Source of the DNA: JBGQOJ01 sp052119585
Lineage (GTDB): Bacteria; Pseudomonadota; Alphaproteobacteria; Rhodobacterales; Rhodobacteraceae
Reading direction: 5' to 3'
Assembly (NCBI RefSeq): GCF_052119585.1
Contig: NZ_JBGQOJ010000022.1
Span: 1 to 54,405 of the forward strand
DNA length: 54,405 nt
The notes under the pieces were generated by a model. It saw nothing but the letters and a program-made list of their open reading frames with translations, was not told the origin of the DNA and made no database searches. Of the stretch, positions 42,872-52,467 are shown piece by piece (the first letter of the stretch is position 1; each line of letters opens with the position of its first letter). The position numbers and the translations under genes were made by a program.

Positions 42872-44227
42872 TCAACTCAGGACTCGCGGTAGCCATAGCA
42901 CGATGACCGGAAAGGCCAGCAGCACCGCCACGCGAAGCAGCTCGGCCAGAAAGAACGGCAGAACCCCCTTGAAGGTTTCGGACATCGGCACATCCTTTGC
43001 CAAGGCCGAGATCACAAAGACATTCATCCCCACGGGGGGCGTGATCAGCCCCAGTTCCACGACAATCAGGGCAAGGATGCCGAACCAGATCTTCAGGTCC
43101 TCCGTGCTCATCCCAAAGCCCGATCCGTCTGCCATCTGGTAAAGGCCGCCGTTCAGTTCCACCAGCACCGGCCAGAAGAACGGGATTGCCAGCAGGATCA
43201 TCGACAGGCTGTCCATCAGGCAACCCAAAGCGATCAGCGCCACCAGCAACAACAAAAGCACGGTCATAGGTGCAAGGCCCGAGTTCGCCATCCATTCGGC
43301 GGTGGCCTGCGGCACACCTGCCCGCGACATGAAGATTTTCAGCATCTCCGCGCCCAGCAGGATCAGATAGATCATGCCCGTCGTCGAGGCGGTTTCCAGT
43401 AGCGATATGCGCATCGCCTTCAGCCCCATCTGGCCACGGAACGTGCCGTAAAGCCAGACAAGGAACACGCCGACGGCGGCAGCGGGCGTCGGGTTGTAGA
43501 ACCCCGCGTAAATCCCGCCGATGACCAGAAGAAAGATCACCAGAACCGGAATAACGCCCAGCGTCGCGCTGAGAAATTCGGCGCGTGTGTTGGGGTCGCC
43601 GCGGGGGCCGGACTCTGGCCAGATCATGACATAGATCGCGATGGTCAGCAGGAACAAAAGCACCGCCATGATGCCCGGAATCAGGGCCGCCATGAACATT
43701 GTCACGATGTTCGCCTCGACGATGATCGAGTAGATGATCAGCACGACCGAGGGCGGAATCAGGATACCCAGCACCCCGCCCGCCGCCAGCGTTCCCGTGG
43801 CCAGCGCGCCCGAGTAGCGGTAGCGCGCCAGTTCCGGCAGGGCGACCTTGCCCATGGTCGATGCGGTGGCCAGCGATGATCCGCAGACCGCGCCGAAAAT
43901 GGCGCAGGCGGCGATGGCTGCCATGGCGGTGCCGCCCCGCAGCCAGCCAAGCCATGCGTTCGCGGCGCGGAACATGTCCTTGCTTAGTCCGGCCTGCGTG
44001 GCCAATGCGCCCATCAGCACGAACATCGGCACCACCGACAGGTCGTAGATAGAGAACTGCCCGTAGGCCAGTGTTTTCAGCTGGGCCATAAAGATGGCGG
44101 TGCCGTTCAACAGGGTCACCCCGACACCGCCGACGATGATCATCGCCAGGGCAATCGGCATCCGGATCGCGATCAGAAGGATAAGGACGATCAGCCCCGC
44201 AAACCCCGTCATCAGTGCGTCTGCCAT
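42872..44227 (-). CDS. dctM: TRAP transporter large permease subunit (DctM)
   Basis: A 451-residue polytopic protein with about 12-13 helices, the translocating subunit of a TRAP transporter driven by a sodium gradient. Typical DctM motifs include FVLMGALATQAGLSKDMFRA, GAVCGSSLATASTMGKVALP, GTLAAGGVLGILIPPSVVLI, YSIIVEANI and LGLITPPVGMNVFVI. It follows dctQ by four bases and pairs with the DctP at 44741-45781. Confidence 0.95.
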   Translation of the reverse strand: MADALMTGFAGLIVLILLIAIRMPIALAMIIVGGVGVTLLNGTAIFMAQLKTLAYGQFSIYDLSVVPMFVLMGALATQAGLSKDMFRAANAWLGWLRGGTAMAAIAACAIFGAVCGSSLATASTMGKVALPELARYRYSGALATGTLAAGGVLGILIPPSVVLIIYSIIVEANIVTMFMAALIPGIMAVLLFLLTIAIYVMIWPESGPRGDPNTRAEFLSATLGVIPVLVIFLLVIGGIYAGFYNPTPAAAVGVFLVWLYGTFRGQMGLKAMRISLLETASTTGMIYLILLGAEMLKIFMSRAGVPQATAEWMANSGLAPMTVLLLLLVALIALGCLMDSLSMILLAIPFFWPVLVELNGGLYQMADGSGFGMSTEDLKIWFGILALIVVELGLITPPVGMNVFVISALAKDVPMSETFKGVLPFFLAELLRVAVLLAFPVIVLWLPRVLS

Positions 44228-44231
44228 TAGG

Positions 44232-44741
44232 TCACGTCCCCGAGAATTTTATCAGGCTGTCCCGAAGGGTCAGCGCGGCGGCCAGCGCCAACAGCGCAAG
44301 CGACATCAGAATTGGAATGAAAGCGACCCAGTGCGGAAACTGAAGGATCGTGGTGGTATAGCCATAGGCCTTTTGGTCCAGCAGACCCGCATACATCCGC
44401 CACAGCAGCAGCAGGCTGAACCCAAGCGCCGCAGTCGAGCCAACCAAGGCGAAAATGGCGACCCAGCGGCGCGAGGCATTGGCGGTGAAGATGTCAGCGG
44501 TGACATTCGCATCGGTCAGCTGGCAATAGGGCAGGAACATGAAGGCGGCGACGGCAACGCCGACCTCAGTCATTTCGAAATCACCGGGAAAGGGGGCCCA
44601 GAACGTGCTGCCCACAACGGAGATCACGTTGATCAGAACCACGCAAAGCAGGATCACCCCGCCCAGAATGGCCCAACCGGTGATCAGGGTGCGGGCGAGG
44701 CTGTCACGCCCCGCCCGCAGTTCTGGATGTGCGTCTGGCAC
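44232..44741 (-). CDS. dctQ: TRAP transporter small permease subunit (DctQ)
   Basis: A 169-residue membrane protein with four predicted helices (AILGGVILLCVVLINVISVV, VGVAVAAFMFLPYCQL, AIFALVGSTAALGFSLLLLW and WVAFIPILMSLALLALAAAL), the layout of DctQ. It starts with GTG that shares one base with the dctP stop (TAGTG), so translation is coupled. The small subunit holds the large permease in the membrane. Confidence 0.9.
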   Translation of the reverse strand: MPDAHPELRAGRDSLARTLITGWAILGGVILLCVVLINVISVVGSTFWAPFPGDFEMTEVGVAVAAFMFLPYCQLTDANVTADIFTANASRRWVAIFALVGSTAALGFSLLLLWRMYAGLLDQKAYGYTTTILQFPHWVAFIPILMSLALLALAAALTLRDSLIKFSGT

Positions 44742-45781
44742 TATTTGCTGCCGTGCTTTGCGATGCCGTTACGGGCTGCGGCGACCAGACCTGCGCCGTC
44801 GATGCCCTGCGCAGTCACATCCGCAACCCAGCGGTCGACAACGGGGGCCATGGCGTCGGCAAAGGCTGCGGTTTCTTCGGGCGTCAGGGTGATATGCTCG
44901 TTGCCGGCATCGGTCGCGACCTTGATCCCGAAGTCATCCGAGGCACGCCAGATGTCGCCAACCTGCGCCCACCATTCGGGGCCGGATGCGTCTTTGAACG
45001 CCGCCTTGATGTCATCGGGCAGACCATCCCAACGGGCCTGGTTCATCGATACCTGGAACGTTGTGGTGCCAAAGCGGGTCATGTCGGCGCCTTCGATCTG
45101 GTACTGTGTCTGTTCCTGGATCTTCAGCGGCGGAATGATTTCCCACGGGATCATCGCACCATCAACCACGCCTTTGGACAGGGCCTGTGGCAGCTCGGGA
45201 ACCGGCATTGCGGCAGGTGACGCACCCAGTGCCTCGATCACCCAGGCGCCGGTGCGTGTCGGCACGCGCAGCTTGGTTCCGACCAGATCGGCGGGGCTGC
45301 GAACCAGCTTGTTCGCCATATGAAGCGCCTGACCCGCATGGACATGAAGGAACATGACTTCCATGCCTTTGTAGTCGTCCTTCAGGGTGTCCATCATGTC
45401 ATACATCGCAAGGTTGGTCGCCTTGGGGTCGTTGATGAAGACGTTCGGCAGTTCGAACACTTCGGTGCGCGGGAACAGGCCGGGAGTATAGCCGTTCACC
45501 GTCCAGATCAGGTCGACAACGCCGTCGCGGACCTGTTGCACCAGCTCTGGCGGGCGCCCGCCCAGCGACATCGCCGGGTAAAGCTCGATCTTGACGCGGC
45601 CACCGGAATTCTCTTCGACCTGCTTTGCCCAAGGCTCCAGCATCTTGGTCTGGGCAGGGGCCTGCGCAGCCAGAAGGTGGTGCAGTTTGAAGGTATATTC
45701 CTGTGCCCATGCCCCCGTCGCAGCGGCAACGGACAGCGCCGACGCGACCAGCATCGTCTTAAGCGATTTCAGTTTGGTCAT
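44741..45781 (-). CDS. dctP: TRAP transporter solute-binding protein (DctP)
   Basis: A 346-residue periplasmic protein with a signal peptide ending AAATGAWAQ and a DctP fold: FKLHHLLAAQAPAQTKMLEP, VEENSGGRVKIELYPAMSLG, GTKLRVPTRTGAWVIEALGA and MPVPELPQALSKGVVDGAMI. The Arg in LRVPTRTG is the conserved carboxylate clamp, so the ligand is probably an organic or aromatic acid. GGGAGGATCC precedes the ATG. The 101-base gap from the P450 gene upstream may contain a second promoter. Confidence 0.95.
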   Translation of the reverse strand: MTKLKSLKTMLVASALSVAAATGAWAQEYTFKLHHLLAAQAPAQTKMLEPWAKQVEENSGGRVKIELYPAMSLGGRPPELVQQVRDGVVDLIWTVNGYTPGLFPRTEVFELPNVFINDPKATNLAMYDMMDTLKDDYKGMEVMFLHVHAGQALHMANKLVRSPADLVGTKLRVPTRTGAWVIEALGASPAAMPVPELPQALSKGVVDGAMIPWEIIPPLKIQEQTQYQIEGADMTRFGTTTFQVSMNQARWDGLPDDIKAAFKDASGPEWWAQVGDIWRASDDFGIKVATDAGNEHITLTPEETAAFADAMAPVVDRWVADVTAQGIDGAGLVAAARNGIAKHGSK

Positions 45782-45882
45782 TGGATCCTCCCAGATCTCA
45801 TTATTTACATTGTCAATTAGTAGCGATGTTTCGGCATATGGCTAGGTCTCATTTGCGCTTTCTTTCTGGAAACGGCTGACCC

Positions 45883-47064
45883 TTAGACAAGCGTGACCGG
45901 AAGCGTGGTTGGCCCCCTGAAACCGAACCCGCGGAACGTGACCAGACCGGGGTCGGGCAACGACATCTGCGCAAAGCGGTCGAACAGAACGGGCATCAGG
46001 ATTTGCGAAACCATGCGCCTTGCGACATGGGTTCCCTGACAGAAATGCGGCCCGTTGCCAAAGGCCTGATGTGGGGCCTTGTCGCGGAACACGTTGAAAA
46101 GATGCCCGTTTTCATACACGTCTTCGTCATGGTTCGCGCTGGCCTGAATGGTCATCACAACATCCCCCTTGGGAATGGCCACACCGCGGATTTCCGTGTC
46201 TTCGGTCACCAGCCGGGAACTGGCTTGAATCGGCGCGACCCAGCGCACCGCCTCTTCAAAGGCCTCTGTCCAGCTGATGTCGCCGGACAGGACCGCGTCG
46301 CGCTGGTCAAGGTTGGTCAACAGCCCGAACACCAGGGTCGAGGCGGCATCGCGGGGTTCATTGATGCCGCCGCCGATCGCGATTTTGATGTTCGATATGA
46401 TTTGCGACATCGGAATCGGATCATCGGAATTGATCATGACGGCAAGTGCGCTTGGCCCTTGTTCGGCACGGTGCCGGTCCAGCATGGCGGTGATCGCCGC
46501 ATCCATTTCGTCGTTTGCCTCGTCTGTTTCGGCAAACAAATCCGGGTTCCAGGCGAAGTTTCCCGAACCGTCGATCAACATCTGTGACCAACGCTGCATG
46601 TCTGCGTCGCTGGCATCGGGCAACCCCAACAGATGCGCCAGACAGCGGGCGGCAAAGGGGCCGGCCAGATCGGAAAACAGGTCCACCGTTTCGCCGCGCG
46701 GCAGGCGTCCGACGTAGTCTTCGGCAAAGCCCTGATAAAGCGGCGCCCAGACATCGCGGATCACCTTTGCGCCAAATGCGGGGGCCATCGCCATCCGTTC
46801 GCGCATATGTTCCTCGCCGTCCTTGCGCATCAACGTATGGGCGCGAAAGGCACGCTCCATCGGGGTATGCGGGTCGTCCGAGCTGAAAAGGACCGGGTTG
46901 TCCTTGACGTATTTCGTGTCGGTCGCCTTTGTCAGCAGGGTCCGGTTCACCACGGGCACGCGCGCCACGGGCGCCTCGGCGCGAAGGCGTTTGTAGACGG
47001 CATAGGGATCGACGATCAACTGGTCGATGGTGATATTGGCCTCGATGGGGGCGGCGTGTGTCAT
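45883..47064 (-). CDS. Cytochrome P450
   Basis: A 393-residue soluble bacterial P450. The haem-binding loop FGNGPHFCQGTHVARR places the thiolate at Cys342; Glu271-Arg274 in EEAVR is the ExxR pair. The I-helix reads IAIGGGINEPRDAAST (from about 229) and lacks the usual acid-threonine pair, with Pro237 where Thr is expected. The start MTHAAPIEANIT is preceded by AAGGGAAA; a frame to 47097 is not used. No ferredoxin or reductase gene is nearby. It may hydroxylate or demethylate a substrate handled by the flavin hydroxylase next to it. Confidence 0.93.
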   Translation of the reverse strand: MTHAAPIEANITIDQLIVDPYAVYKRLRAEAPVARVPVVNRTLLTKATDTKYVKDNPVLFSSDDPHTPMERAFRAHTLMRKDGEEHMRERMAMAPAFGAKVIRDVWAPLYQGFAEDYVGRLPRGETVDLFSDLAGPFAARCLAHLLGLPDASDADMQRWSQMLIDGSGNFAWNPDLFAETDEANDEMDAAITAMLDRHRAEQGPSALAVMINSDDPIPMSQIISNIKIAIGGGINEPRDAASTLVFGLLTNLDQRDAVLSGDISWTEAFEEAVRWVAPIQASSRLVTEDTEIRGVAIPKGDVVMTIQASANHDEDVYENGHLFNVFRDKAPHQAFGNGPHFCQGTHVARRMVSQILMPVLFDRFAQMSLPDPGLVTFRGFGFRGPTTLPVTLV

Positions 47065-47109
47065 CGGGTTTTTCCCTTGGTGGTGGCGTATGCACAAGTG
47101 ATGCAGAAC

Positions 47110-48690
47110 CTATGCACCGGTTGTATGGGTCAAAATGGCCTGCGGGTCTGCGGCATCCTGCCCGACCCAGGCGACAAACTGGTCAGGACGCACAAGGATC
47201 AACGCGTGACCATATGCCTCTCGGCCTTCCGTTGCGGTATCTTGGACGACAGTCAGGGGAATGTTCAAGTCCCGTGCCGCATCTTTGAACGATTGGCAGG
47301 CATCCTTGTCAGCCCCGAAGGCCAAAAGGGTAAACCCGTCGCCCAGAGCCTCGAACACATTGCGCCCGTCAGACAGGGGTTGCGGTGCCAGATGGTGCCC
47401 CGCGCGCGCCGTGAACCGGTGGTCCCCCATTGCACTTGGCGTGGCGCCGGTTCGGTCGGGATCAAGCGGCGATCCGGCGTAGTTCGGCTCGAAGGCGTTC
47501 ACCTCGTGCGCTGCCGCGTTTCTGGCGTTCCACATTTGCTCGAACAGAGCGCGGTCCTTGGCGGGGTCGTAGGTGTTCAGGAATGCGCGGTCTTCCTCGA
47601 TGAAGGTCTCGATGAAATCCTTGGCGGTCGAGAGGAACACCGGCCTGCGTTCCGCGCCGTAGCTGGCCAACAGGCCGGGCCCGCCCCAGCCTTGCAGCGT
47701 CGCGGCCAGTTTCCAGCCCAGATTGCGGGCATCCTCGAACCCGGTGTTGATGCCGTAACCGCCATAAGGCGGGTGGCTGTGCGCCGCATCGCCCGCGATG
47801 AAACAGCGCCCATTGGCATAGGTGTCTGCCACCGCGATGCGCAGTTCCCACAGGCCGATATGTTCAAAGTCCACCGGAAATTCCGCCCCCACGGCGCGGT
47901 GAAGAAGCGCGGTGAAGTCGTAGGTGTCCGGGGTGCTGCCCAGTGGCACGGGGGCGTGGAAAAACCATGTCGTGCCAAGGTCGACGCGGCCCAGAAACTG
48001 CCAGTATCCCTGAAGGTCGGGGTGCAGCGCGCAATAGACCGACTTCGGGGGATTGGCGGCAAGCAATTCGTGCAATTCGGGCGAGCGGAACACCAGAAGC
48101 GCCATCAGTCGCTCTCGGTCGTCCATCGTCTGGGTGATGCCCGCGGCCTGCCGGACCACCGATTTGCTGCCATCGCAGCCAACCACATAGCGCGCGGTCA
48201 GGCGGCGGGTTCCGGTGCCTTTGTGCCGGGCGATTGTGACGGTGACCTGCTGGTCGGTCTGGGTCACATCGGTGCCATCCCAGCCATACAGGATGTCCAC
48301 GCAACCGATCTGTGCGACGCGGGTGCGCAGCACGGCCTCTGTCGCGTATTGCGGCAGGCGTTCGGCATCGGTGAAGTAATATTGCCGGACCTTGCCGCGC
48401 GACAGCCAGTCGTAGTGATAGCCCGACAAAAGCGAGCCGTAGCACATCATGCCGCCGTTATCATAGCCGCGCGGCACGGTGCGGGCGGCGCGCAATTCGT
48501 CCTCGGCGCCCCAGAAATGGAAATGCTCCATCGTGCGCTGGGTCAGGTTCTGACCCTTGGGCACGGGTTGCGGTTCAGTGTGGCGTTCGACCACGCAGGT
48601 TTTGACCCCGCGCTGGCCAAGCTCTATCGCCAGCCCCATGCCGACTGGTCCGCCGCCGACAATCACCACATCAAAGTCGGTATCAGTCAA
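47110..48690 (-). CDS. FAD-dependent aromatic hydroxylase (PheA/TfdB-MhpA type)
   Basis: A 526-residue class A flavin monooxygenase. The dinucleotide fold VIVGGGPVGMGLAIELGQRG (residues 9-28), the DG motif GCDGSKS (171-177) and GDAAHSHPPYGGYGINTGFE (300-319) binding the FAD ribityl are all present. The C-terminal thioredoxin-like domain (FTLLAFGADKDACQSFKDAA) is that of phenol hydroxylase/TfdB relatives. It would hydroxylate a phenolic or similar ring with NAD(P)H and O2. The start overlaps the amidohydrolase stop by eight bases. Confidence 0.94.
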   Translation of the reverse strand: MTDTDFDVVIVGGGPVGMGLAIELGQRGVKTCVVERHTEPQPVPKGQNLTQRTMEHFHFWGAEDELRAARTVPRGYDNGGMMCYGSLLSGYHYDWLSRGKVRQYYFTDAERLPQYATEAVLRTRVAQIGCVDILYGWDGTDVTQTDQQVTVTIARHKGTGTRRLTARYVVGCDGSKSVVRQAAGITQTMDDRERLMALLVFRSPELHELLAANPPKSVYCALHPDLQGYWQFLGRVDLGTTWFFHAPVPLGSTPDTYDFTALLHRAVGAEFPVDFEHIGLWELRIAVADTYANGRCFIAGDAAHSHPPYGGYGINTGFEDARNLGWKLAATLQGWGGPGLLASYGAERRPVFLSTAKDFIETFIEEDRAFLNTYDPAKDRALFEQMWNARNAAAHEVNAFEPNYAGSPLDPDRTGATPSAMGDHRFTARAGHHLAPQPLSDGRNVFEALGDGFTLLAFGADKDACQSFKDAARDLNIPLTVVQDTATEGREAYGHALILVRPDQFVAWVGQDAADPQAILTHTTGA

Positions 48691-49702
48691 AGCGCATCCC
48701 CAGCAGGGTTTCGGCGTTGCCCTGAAAAATCTTGTGCTTTTGCGCGTCGCTGATGTTCAACTCGTTGATGCAGCGGATGGTTTCGCGGATATACATCGGC
48801 CCGCCTTCGGGATCGAACGGCGCATCCGAGGCGAACAGCACATGGTCGTCGCCAAAGAATTCCATCGCGTGCAGGATCGCCGATTTAGAACCGAACGAGG
48901 CGGTATCGGCGTAGAAGTCCTTGAAGTAGTCCAGATGCGGGCGCTTCAGCCCATTGCGCACGGCGGCCAGATCGCGGCCAGAGGTTCGCTTGCCCATCTG
49001 GTCCCAACCGGGGCCGACGCGCCCCTCGAAGAACGGAACCATACCGCCCGCGTGGTGGGTGATGACCTTGAGGCCCGGGTATCTGTCGAACACGCCGCCA
49101 AAGACCAGCCGCGCCATTGCGGCGGACGTCTCGTAGGGCCAGCCGAAGGTCCACCAGATTTCATACTCCGACCGGTCCTCGGTCGCGTAATCGCTGAACT
49201 TTTCGCCGCGCGCGGGGTGCAGCCAGACGGGTTTTCCCGATTTCGCCATATAGTCGAAAAATGGCCCGAATTCGTCCAGATCCAGCGGCTTGCCCGCCAC
49301 GTTGGTGAAAATCTGCATGCCCGCGGCGCCCAGATCCTCTATCGCGCGGCGGCATTCCGTCACCAGTCCATCGGGGGAGTTCATCGGGGCGGTGCCGATG
49401 AACGCGGGAAAGCGGTCAGGGTATTTCTGGCACAGCTCTGCCATGGAATCCGACCCGATCTGCGACAGTTCCAGCGCCTTTTCCGGCCCTGCCATCAGTT
49501 CCAGCGGCGGCGAGGCAAGGGACAAAACCTGACGGTAGTCATCGCCGAACATATCCATGACCTCGAACCGGCGGTCGAGGTCGGTCATCATCGGCACATC
49601 GCCGGATCGCTTGGTGATATCGGTCATCGTTCCGATATGGTCGATCAGGCGATCAAAGAACGGCTTGGGCCAGATATGGTTGAAAATGTCGATCTGCTTC
49701 AT
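48683..49702 (-). CDS. Amidohydrolase-2 family protein (ACMSD-like decarboxylase/hydrolase)
   Basis: A 339-residue TIM-barrel protein of the amidohydrolase-related family that includes aminocarboxymuconate-semialdehyde and resorcylate decarboxylases. Putative metal or active-site residues are His in PVWLHPARGEKF, HHAGGMVPFFEGR and FASDAPFDPEGG. The first metal motif is IFNHIWP rather than HxH: Phe occupies the place of the first His. Such variants occur in uncharacterised members, so chemistry may differ from ACMSD. GGAGAG precedes the ATG. It is coupled to the flavin hydroxylase by overlapping ends, suggesting successive steps on the same substrate. Confidence 0.9.
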   Translation of the reverse strand: MKQIDIFNHIWPKPFFDRLIDHIGTMTDITKRSGDVPMMTDLDRRFEVMDMFGDDYRQVLSLASPPLELMAGPEKALELSQIGSDSMAELCQKYPDRFPAFIGTAPMNSPDGLVTECRRAIEDLGAAGMQIFTNVAGKPLDLDEFGPFFDYMAKSGKPVWLHPARGEKFSDYATEDRSEYEIWWTFGWPYETSAAMARLVFGGVFDRYPGLKVITHHAGGMVPFFEGRVGPGWDQMGKRTSGRDLAAVRNGLKRPHLDYFKDFYADTASFGSKSAILHAMEFFGDDHVLFASDAPFDPEGGPMYIRETIRCINELNISDAQKHKIFQGNAETLLGMRFD

Positions 49703-49734
49703 TCCGTCTCTCCTGGTTTAAATACTCATCTGCT

Positions 49735-50514
49735 TTATTCGGCGGCTTGATCGGGTTGTTCGCGGGTGCCGGACAGGTTTTGCGACAATTGATGGGCGGC
49801 GGCGCGGACCGCCTCGCCGATCTCCGTGATCTGCTCGGGGTGGATCGCGCTGGCGGTCAGCGTTGTGCACAGGGCGGCGACGGGGTCGGGTCCGTCCTGA
49901 AACACAGGGGCCGAAATGCCGATCACGCCCTTTGTCACCTCGCCATGGGCGACGGCGTATCCGGTGCGGCGGACCTTGCGCAGGCTGTCCAGCACCTCGT
50001 CCACAGTCTGGCCCTGATCGAGCGAGCTGAGCACGGCCAGATTGTCGGCCACCAGGGGGATCTGTCGGCGCTTTGGCAAAAACGCCAGGATCGCGCGGGA
50101 GATTGCGCCACGGGCCAGGGGCATCGGGCGGCCACGGGGATAGCTGCTGATCGGGTCGCCGACACAGCATTCCGAAGCAACGCAAAGCAGCCGCGACCCG
50201 TACCAGCGCACCAGAAGGGCGGTGCAGGGCCATGTGCGGGACAGCTGTTGCAGGGTTGCGGTGCCTTGCAGGATCAACGGGTCGGATTTGCGCATCAGGT
50301 AGTCCAGCTCTACCACCTTGGGGCCAAGGGTAAAGCGTGCGCCGGGCAGGGCGATCAGAAAACCCGCGTCTTTCAGGGTGCGGATATAGCGGTAAAGCGT
50401 CGGGCGGCTGTAGCCCAATTCGGCCATCAGGGCATCAAAGGACCATTCCAGCCGATCCTCGCTGAACACGTTGAGAACCGAGAGAACCCGTTCGAGACTG
50501 CTTTCACTCGCCAT
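49735..50514 (-). CDS. IclR-family transcriptional regulator
   Basis: A 259-residue IclR regulator: winged helix LERVLSVLNVFSEDRLEWSF, ALMAELGYSRPTLYRYIRTL and a ligand-binding domain (GVIGISAPVFQDGPDPVAAL). The start MASESSLERV at 50512-50514 overlaps the stop of the TRAP permease (TAATG), so the much longer upstream frame is not coding. As in other catabolic operons it probably controls this cluster according to an aromatic or organic acid ligand. Its own gene is inside the run it may regulate. Confidence 0.92.
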   Translation of the reverse strand: MASESSLERVLSVLNVFSEDRLEWSFDALMAELGYSRPTLYRYIRTLKDAGFLIALPGARFTLGPKVVELDYLMRKSDPLILQGTATLQQLSRTWPCTALLVRWYGSRLLCVASECCVGDPISSYPRGRPMPLARGAISRAILAFLPKRRQIPLVADNLAVLSSLDQGQTVDEVLDSLRKVRRTGYAVAHGEVTKGVIGISAPVFQDGPDPVAALCTTLTASAIHPEQITEIGEAVRAAAHQLSQNLSGTREQPDQAAE

Positions 50515-52463
50515 TACACACCGACCTTTTTCATACGGGGATTTTTCGCCCTTAACAGTTCCAACGCCATGACGGTCAGCCCCCCCGCGCAGCCAACGAT
50601 GTCGGTGATCTGCGCCCCTGCAAAGGCTCCGGCGGGCACCAGCGCCAAAAGGCCGAAGCCTGCGAACAGGGCGCGCATCAGCGGTGACAGTTGTGTTGAA
50701 AAGTGGCCGGCAAGGGCAGCCGAGATCAGCCAGACACCCAATACGGCTGTGGTGACGGCCAGGGCAATGTCTGACGGGGGGCCGATCAGGATCAGCGTCG
50801 GAGAGAAGGCAAAGAGAACCGGAATGACATAGGCGGACCAGCCGAATTTCATCGCGGCAATGCCTGTTTTCATCGACGAAGCCCGTGCAATGCCCGCCGC
50901 CGCAAAGGCGGCAAGCGCGATGGGCGGCGTGATCATCGACATCATGCCAAAGTAAAGGACGTAAAGATGTGCGGCCATCGGCTCGATCCCGACCTTGATC
51001 AGCGCAGGCGCAACAAGGGCCGCCAGCAGGACATAGACGCCCAGCGTTGGCAGGCCCATGCCCAGCACAATGCAGACCAGCGCCGACAGGAACAGCAGCA
51101 AACCCGCGCTGCCGCCGCCGACCTGCACCAGCACATAGGTCAGGTTGAAGCTGAGGCCGGTGATGTTTAACACCCCGATGACAAGACCCGAGGCGGCAGA
51201 GATCAGGATGATCTCGACCACCGCGTGGCCTGTGCCCGAGATCGTGCCGAACAAGGCGGAAAGGGTGGGGCGGTTGCCCTTGTAGCCAAAGATCAGCGCG
51301 GTGACCGCGACAGAGACACAAGCCAGCAGCGCCGCCCGTTCCGGCTGCCATTTCAGGGTGAACAGGGCGTAGATCAGCAAGGCGAAGGCGGTGATGAAAT
51401 GCAGCCCGCTGATGACGGATTTTCCGGTCGGGATCAGCTCTGCCGCGACCCGCTTGATCCCCAGCTTTGCCGCCTCCAGGTCGGCCTGGATGAACAGCGC
51501 AACATAGTAAAGAACCGCAGGCACAAGGGCGGCCATGACCACCGAGGAATAGGATGTTTGCAGGAATTCGGCCATCAGAAAGGCCGAGGCCCCCATGACG
51601 GGCGGCATCAACTGCCCGCCGGTAGAGGCGACCGCCTCGATTGCGGCGGCCTTGTGCGCGGGGTAGCCGTCGCGCTTTATCATCGGGATGGTGACAACGC
51701 CGGTGCCAACCACATTGGCCACCGCCGACCCCGAGATCGAACCGAAAAGGGCCGAAGCCAGAACGGCGATCTTCATCGAGCCGCCGCGAAAGCGCCCCAT
51801 GCCCAACATGGCCGCGTCTGTGAAAAAGGCAGAGCCACCCGTCGCGGCCAACAGTCCGCCGAACAGGATGAAGGTGACAACGACAGTCGAGGCGACGGCG
51901 ATCGGGATGCCGAAGATGCCGTTGGTGTCGAAGGCCATATAGCCCGACAACAGCTGCCAGTTCTGGGGGCGGGCGGCAAGGCGACCGGGAAAGAGGTTGC
52001 CGAACAGGGCATAGACCAGAAAGACAGAAATGATGATGACCAGCGCCCAGCCTGTTGCGCGGCGCAACGCCTCTAGCAACAACAGCGTGACGATCAGGCC
52101 GGGGATCCAGACCTCTGGCGGTTTCATGAAGATCTGGTTGACCAGCCATGGGTAGGCCACAGCGACATAGCCGGTTGCCACAAAGGCAAGGGCGGCAAGG
52201 GCAACGTCAAGCCAGGGCACAACGGCGCGATCTGTGCCGCGCCGCGCGGGCAGGGTCAAAAAGGCGGCCGTCATTGCCAGCATCAGCATCGTCGCGAAAT
52301 ACTGCTGGGGATACAGGCCCAGCCCGACGTAGCGCGGAATGGACAGCGCCCAAAGTGCGGCGGTGACGGTCAGGCAGAATGCCAACCCGTTCGCGATTGG
52401 CCGCCAGTGGCGGAAAGCGAGGCCGCGCGCGGCCCCGTCCTGTGATGAGGGCGTCATCGGCAT
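50514..52463 (-). CDS. TRAP transporter fused 4TM/12TM permease (TAXI type)
   Basis: A 649-residue membrane protein with 15 or more helices, the fused small plus large permease found with TAXI binding proteins. Typical motifs are FTQLSP-like LAGHFSTQLSPLMRALFAGF at the end, FGSISGSAVANVVGTGVVTI, STGGQLMPPVMGASAFLMAE, GMGLPTLGVYVLLAALVAPA and GMMSMITPPIALAAFAAAGI. ATG 52463 follows the TAXI stop by four bases; an upstream ATG at 52490 would overlap that gene. Confidence 0.93.
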   Translation of the reverse strand: MPMTPSSQDGAARGLAFRHWRPIANGLAFCLTVTAALWALSIPRYVGLGLYPQQYFATMLMLAMTAAFLTLPARRGTDRAVVPWLDVALAALAFVATGYVAVAYPWLVNQIFMKPPEVWIPGLIVTLLLLEALRRATGWALVIIISVFLVYALFGNLFPGRLAARPQNWQLLSGYMAFDTNGIFGIPIAVASTVVVTFILFGGLLAATGGSAFFTDAAMLGMGRFRGGSMKIAVLASALFGSISGSAVANVVGTGVVTIPMIKRDGYPAHKAAAIEAVASTGGQLMPPVMGASAFLMAEFLQTSYSSVVMAALVPAVLYYVALFIQADLEAAKLGIKRVAAELIPTGKSVISGLHFITAFALLIYALFTLKWQPERAALLACVSVAVTALIFGYKGNRPTLSALFGTISGTGHAVVEIILISAASGLVIGVLNITGLSFNLTYVLVQVGGGSAGLLLFLSALVCIVLGMGLPTLGVYVLLAALVAPALIKVGIEPMAAHLYVLYFGMMSMITPPIALAAFAAAGIARASSMKTGIAAMKFGWSAYVIPVLFAFSPTLILIGPPSDIALAVTTAVLGVWLISAALAGHFSTQLSPLMRALFAGFGLLALVPAGAFAGAQITDIVGCAGGLTVMALELLRAKNPRMKKVGV

Positions 52464-52467
52464 GGTC

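Noticed and set aside
46633..48753. A 706-codon plus-strand frame opposite the P450 and flavin hydroxylase
   Set aside because: It is a GC-rich shadow of well-recognised minus-strand genes and shows no family motif.
49735..52149. An 804-codon frame joining the IclR regulator to upstream sequence
   Set aside because: The upstream part is a shadow of the TRAP permease in another frame; the IclR start at 50514 explains the coding part.
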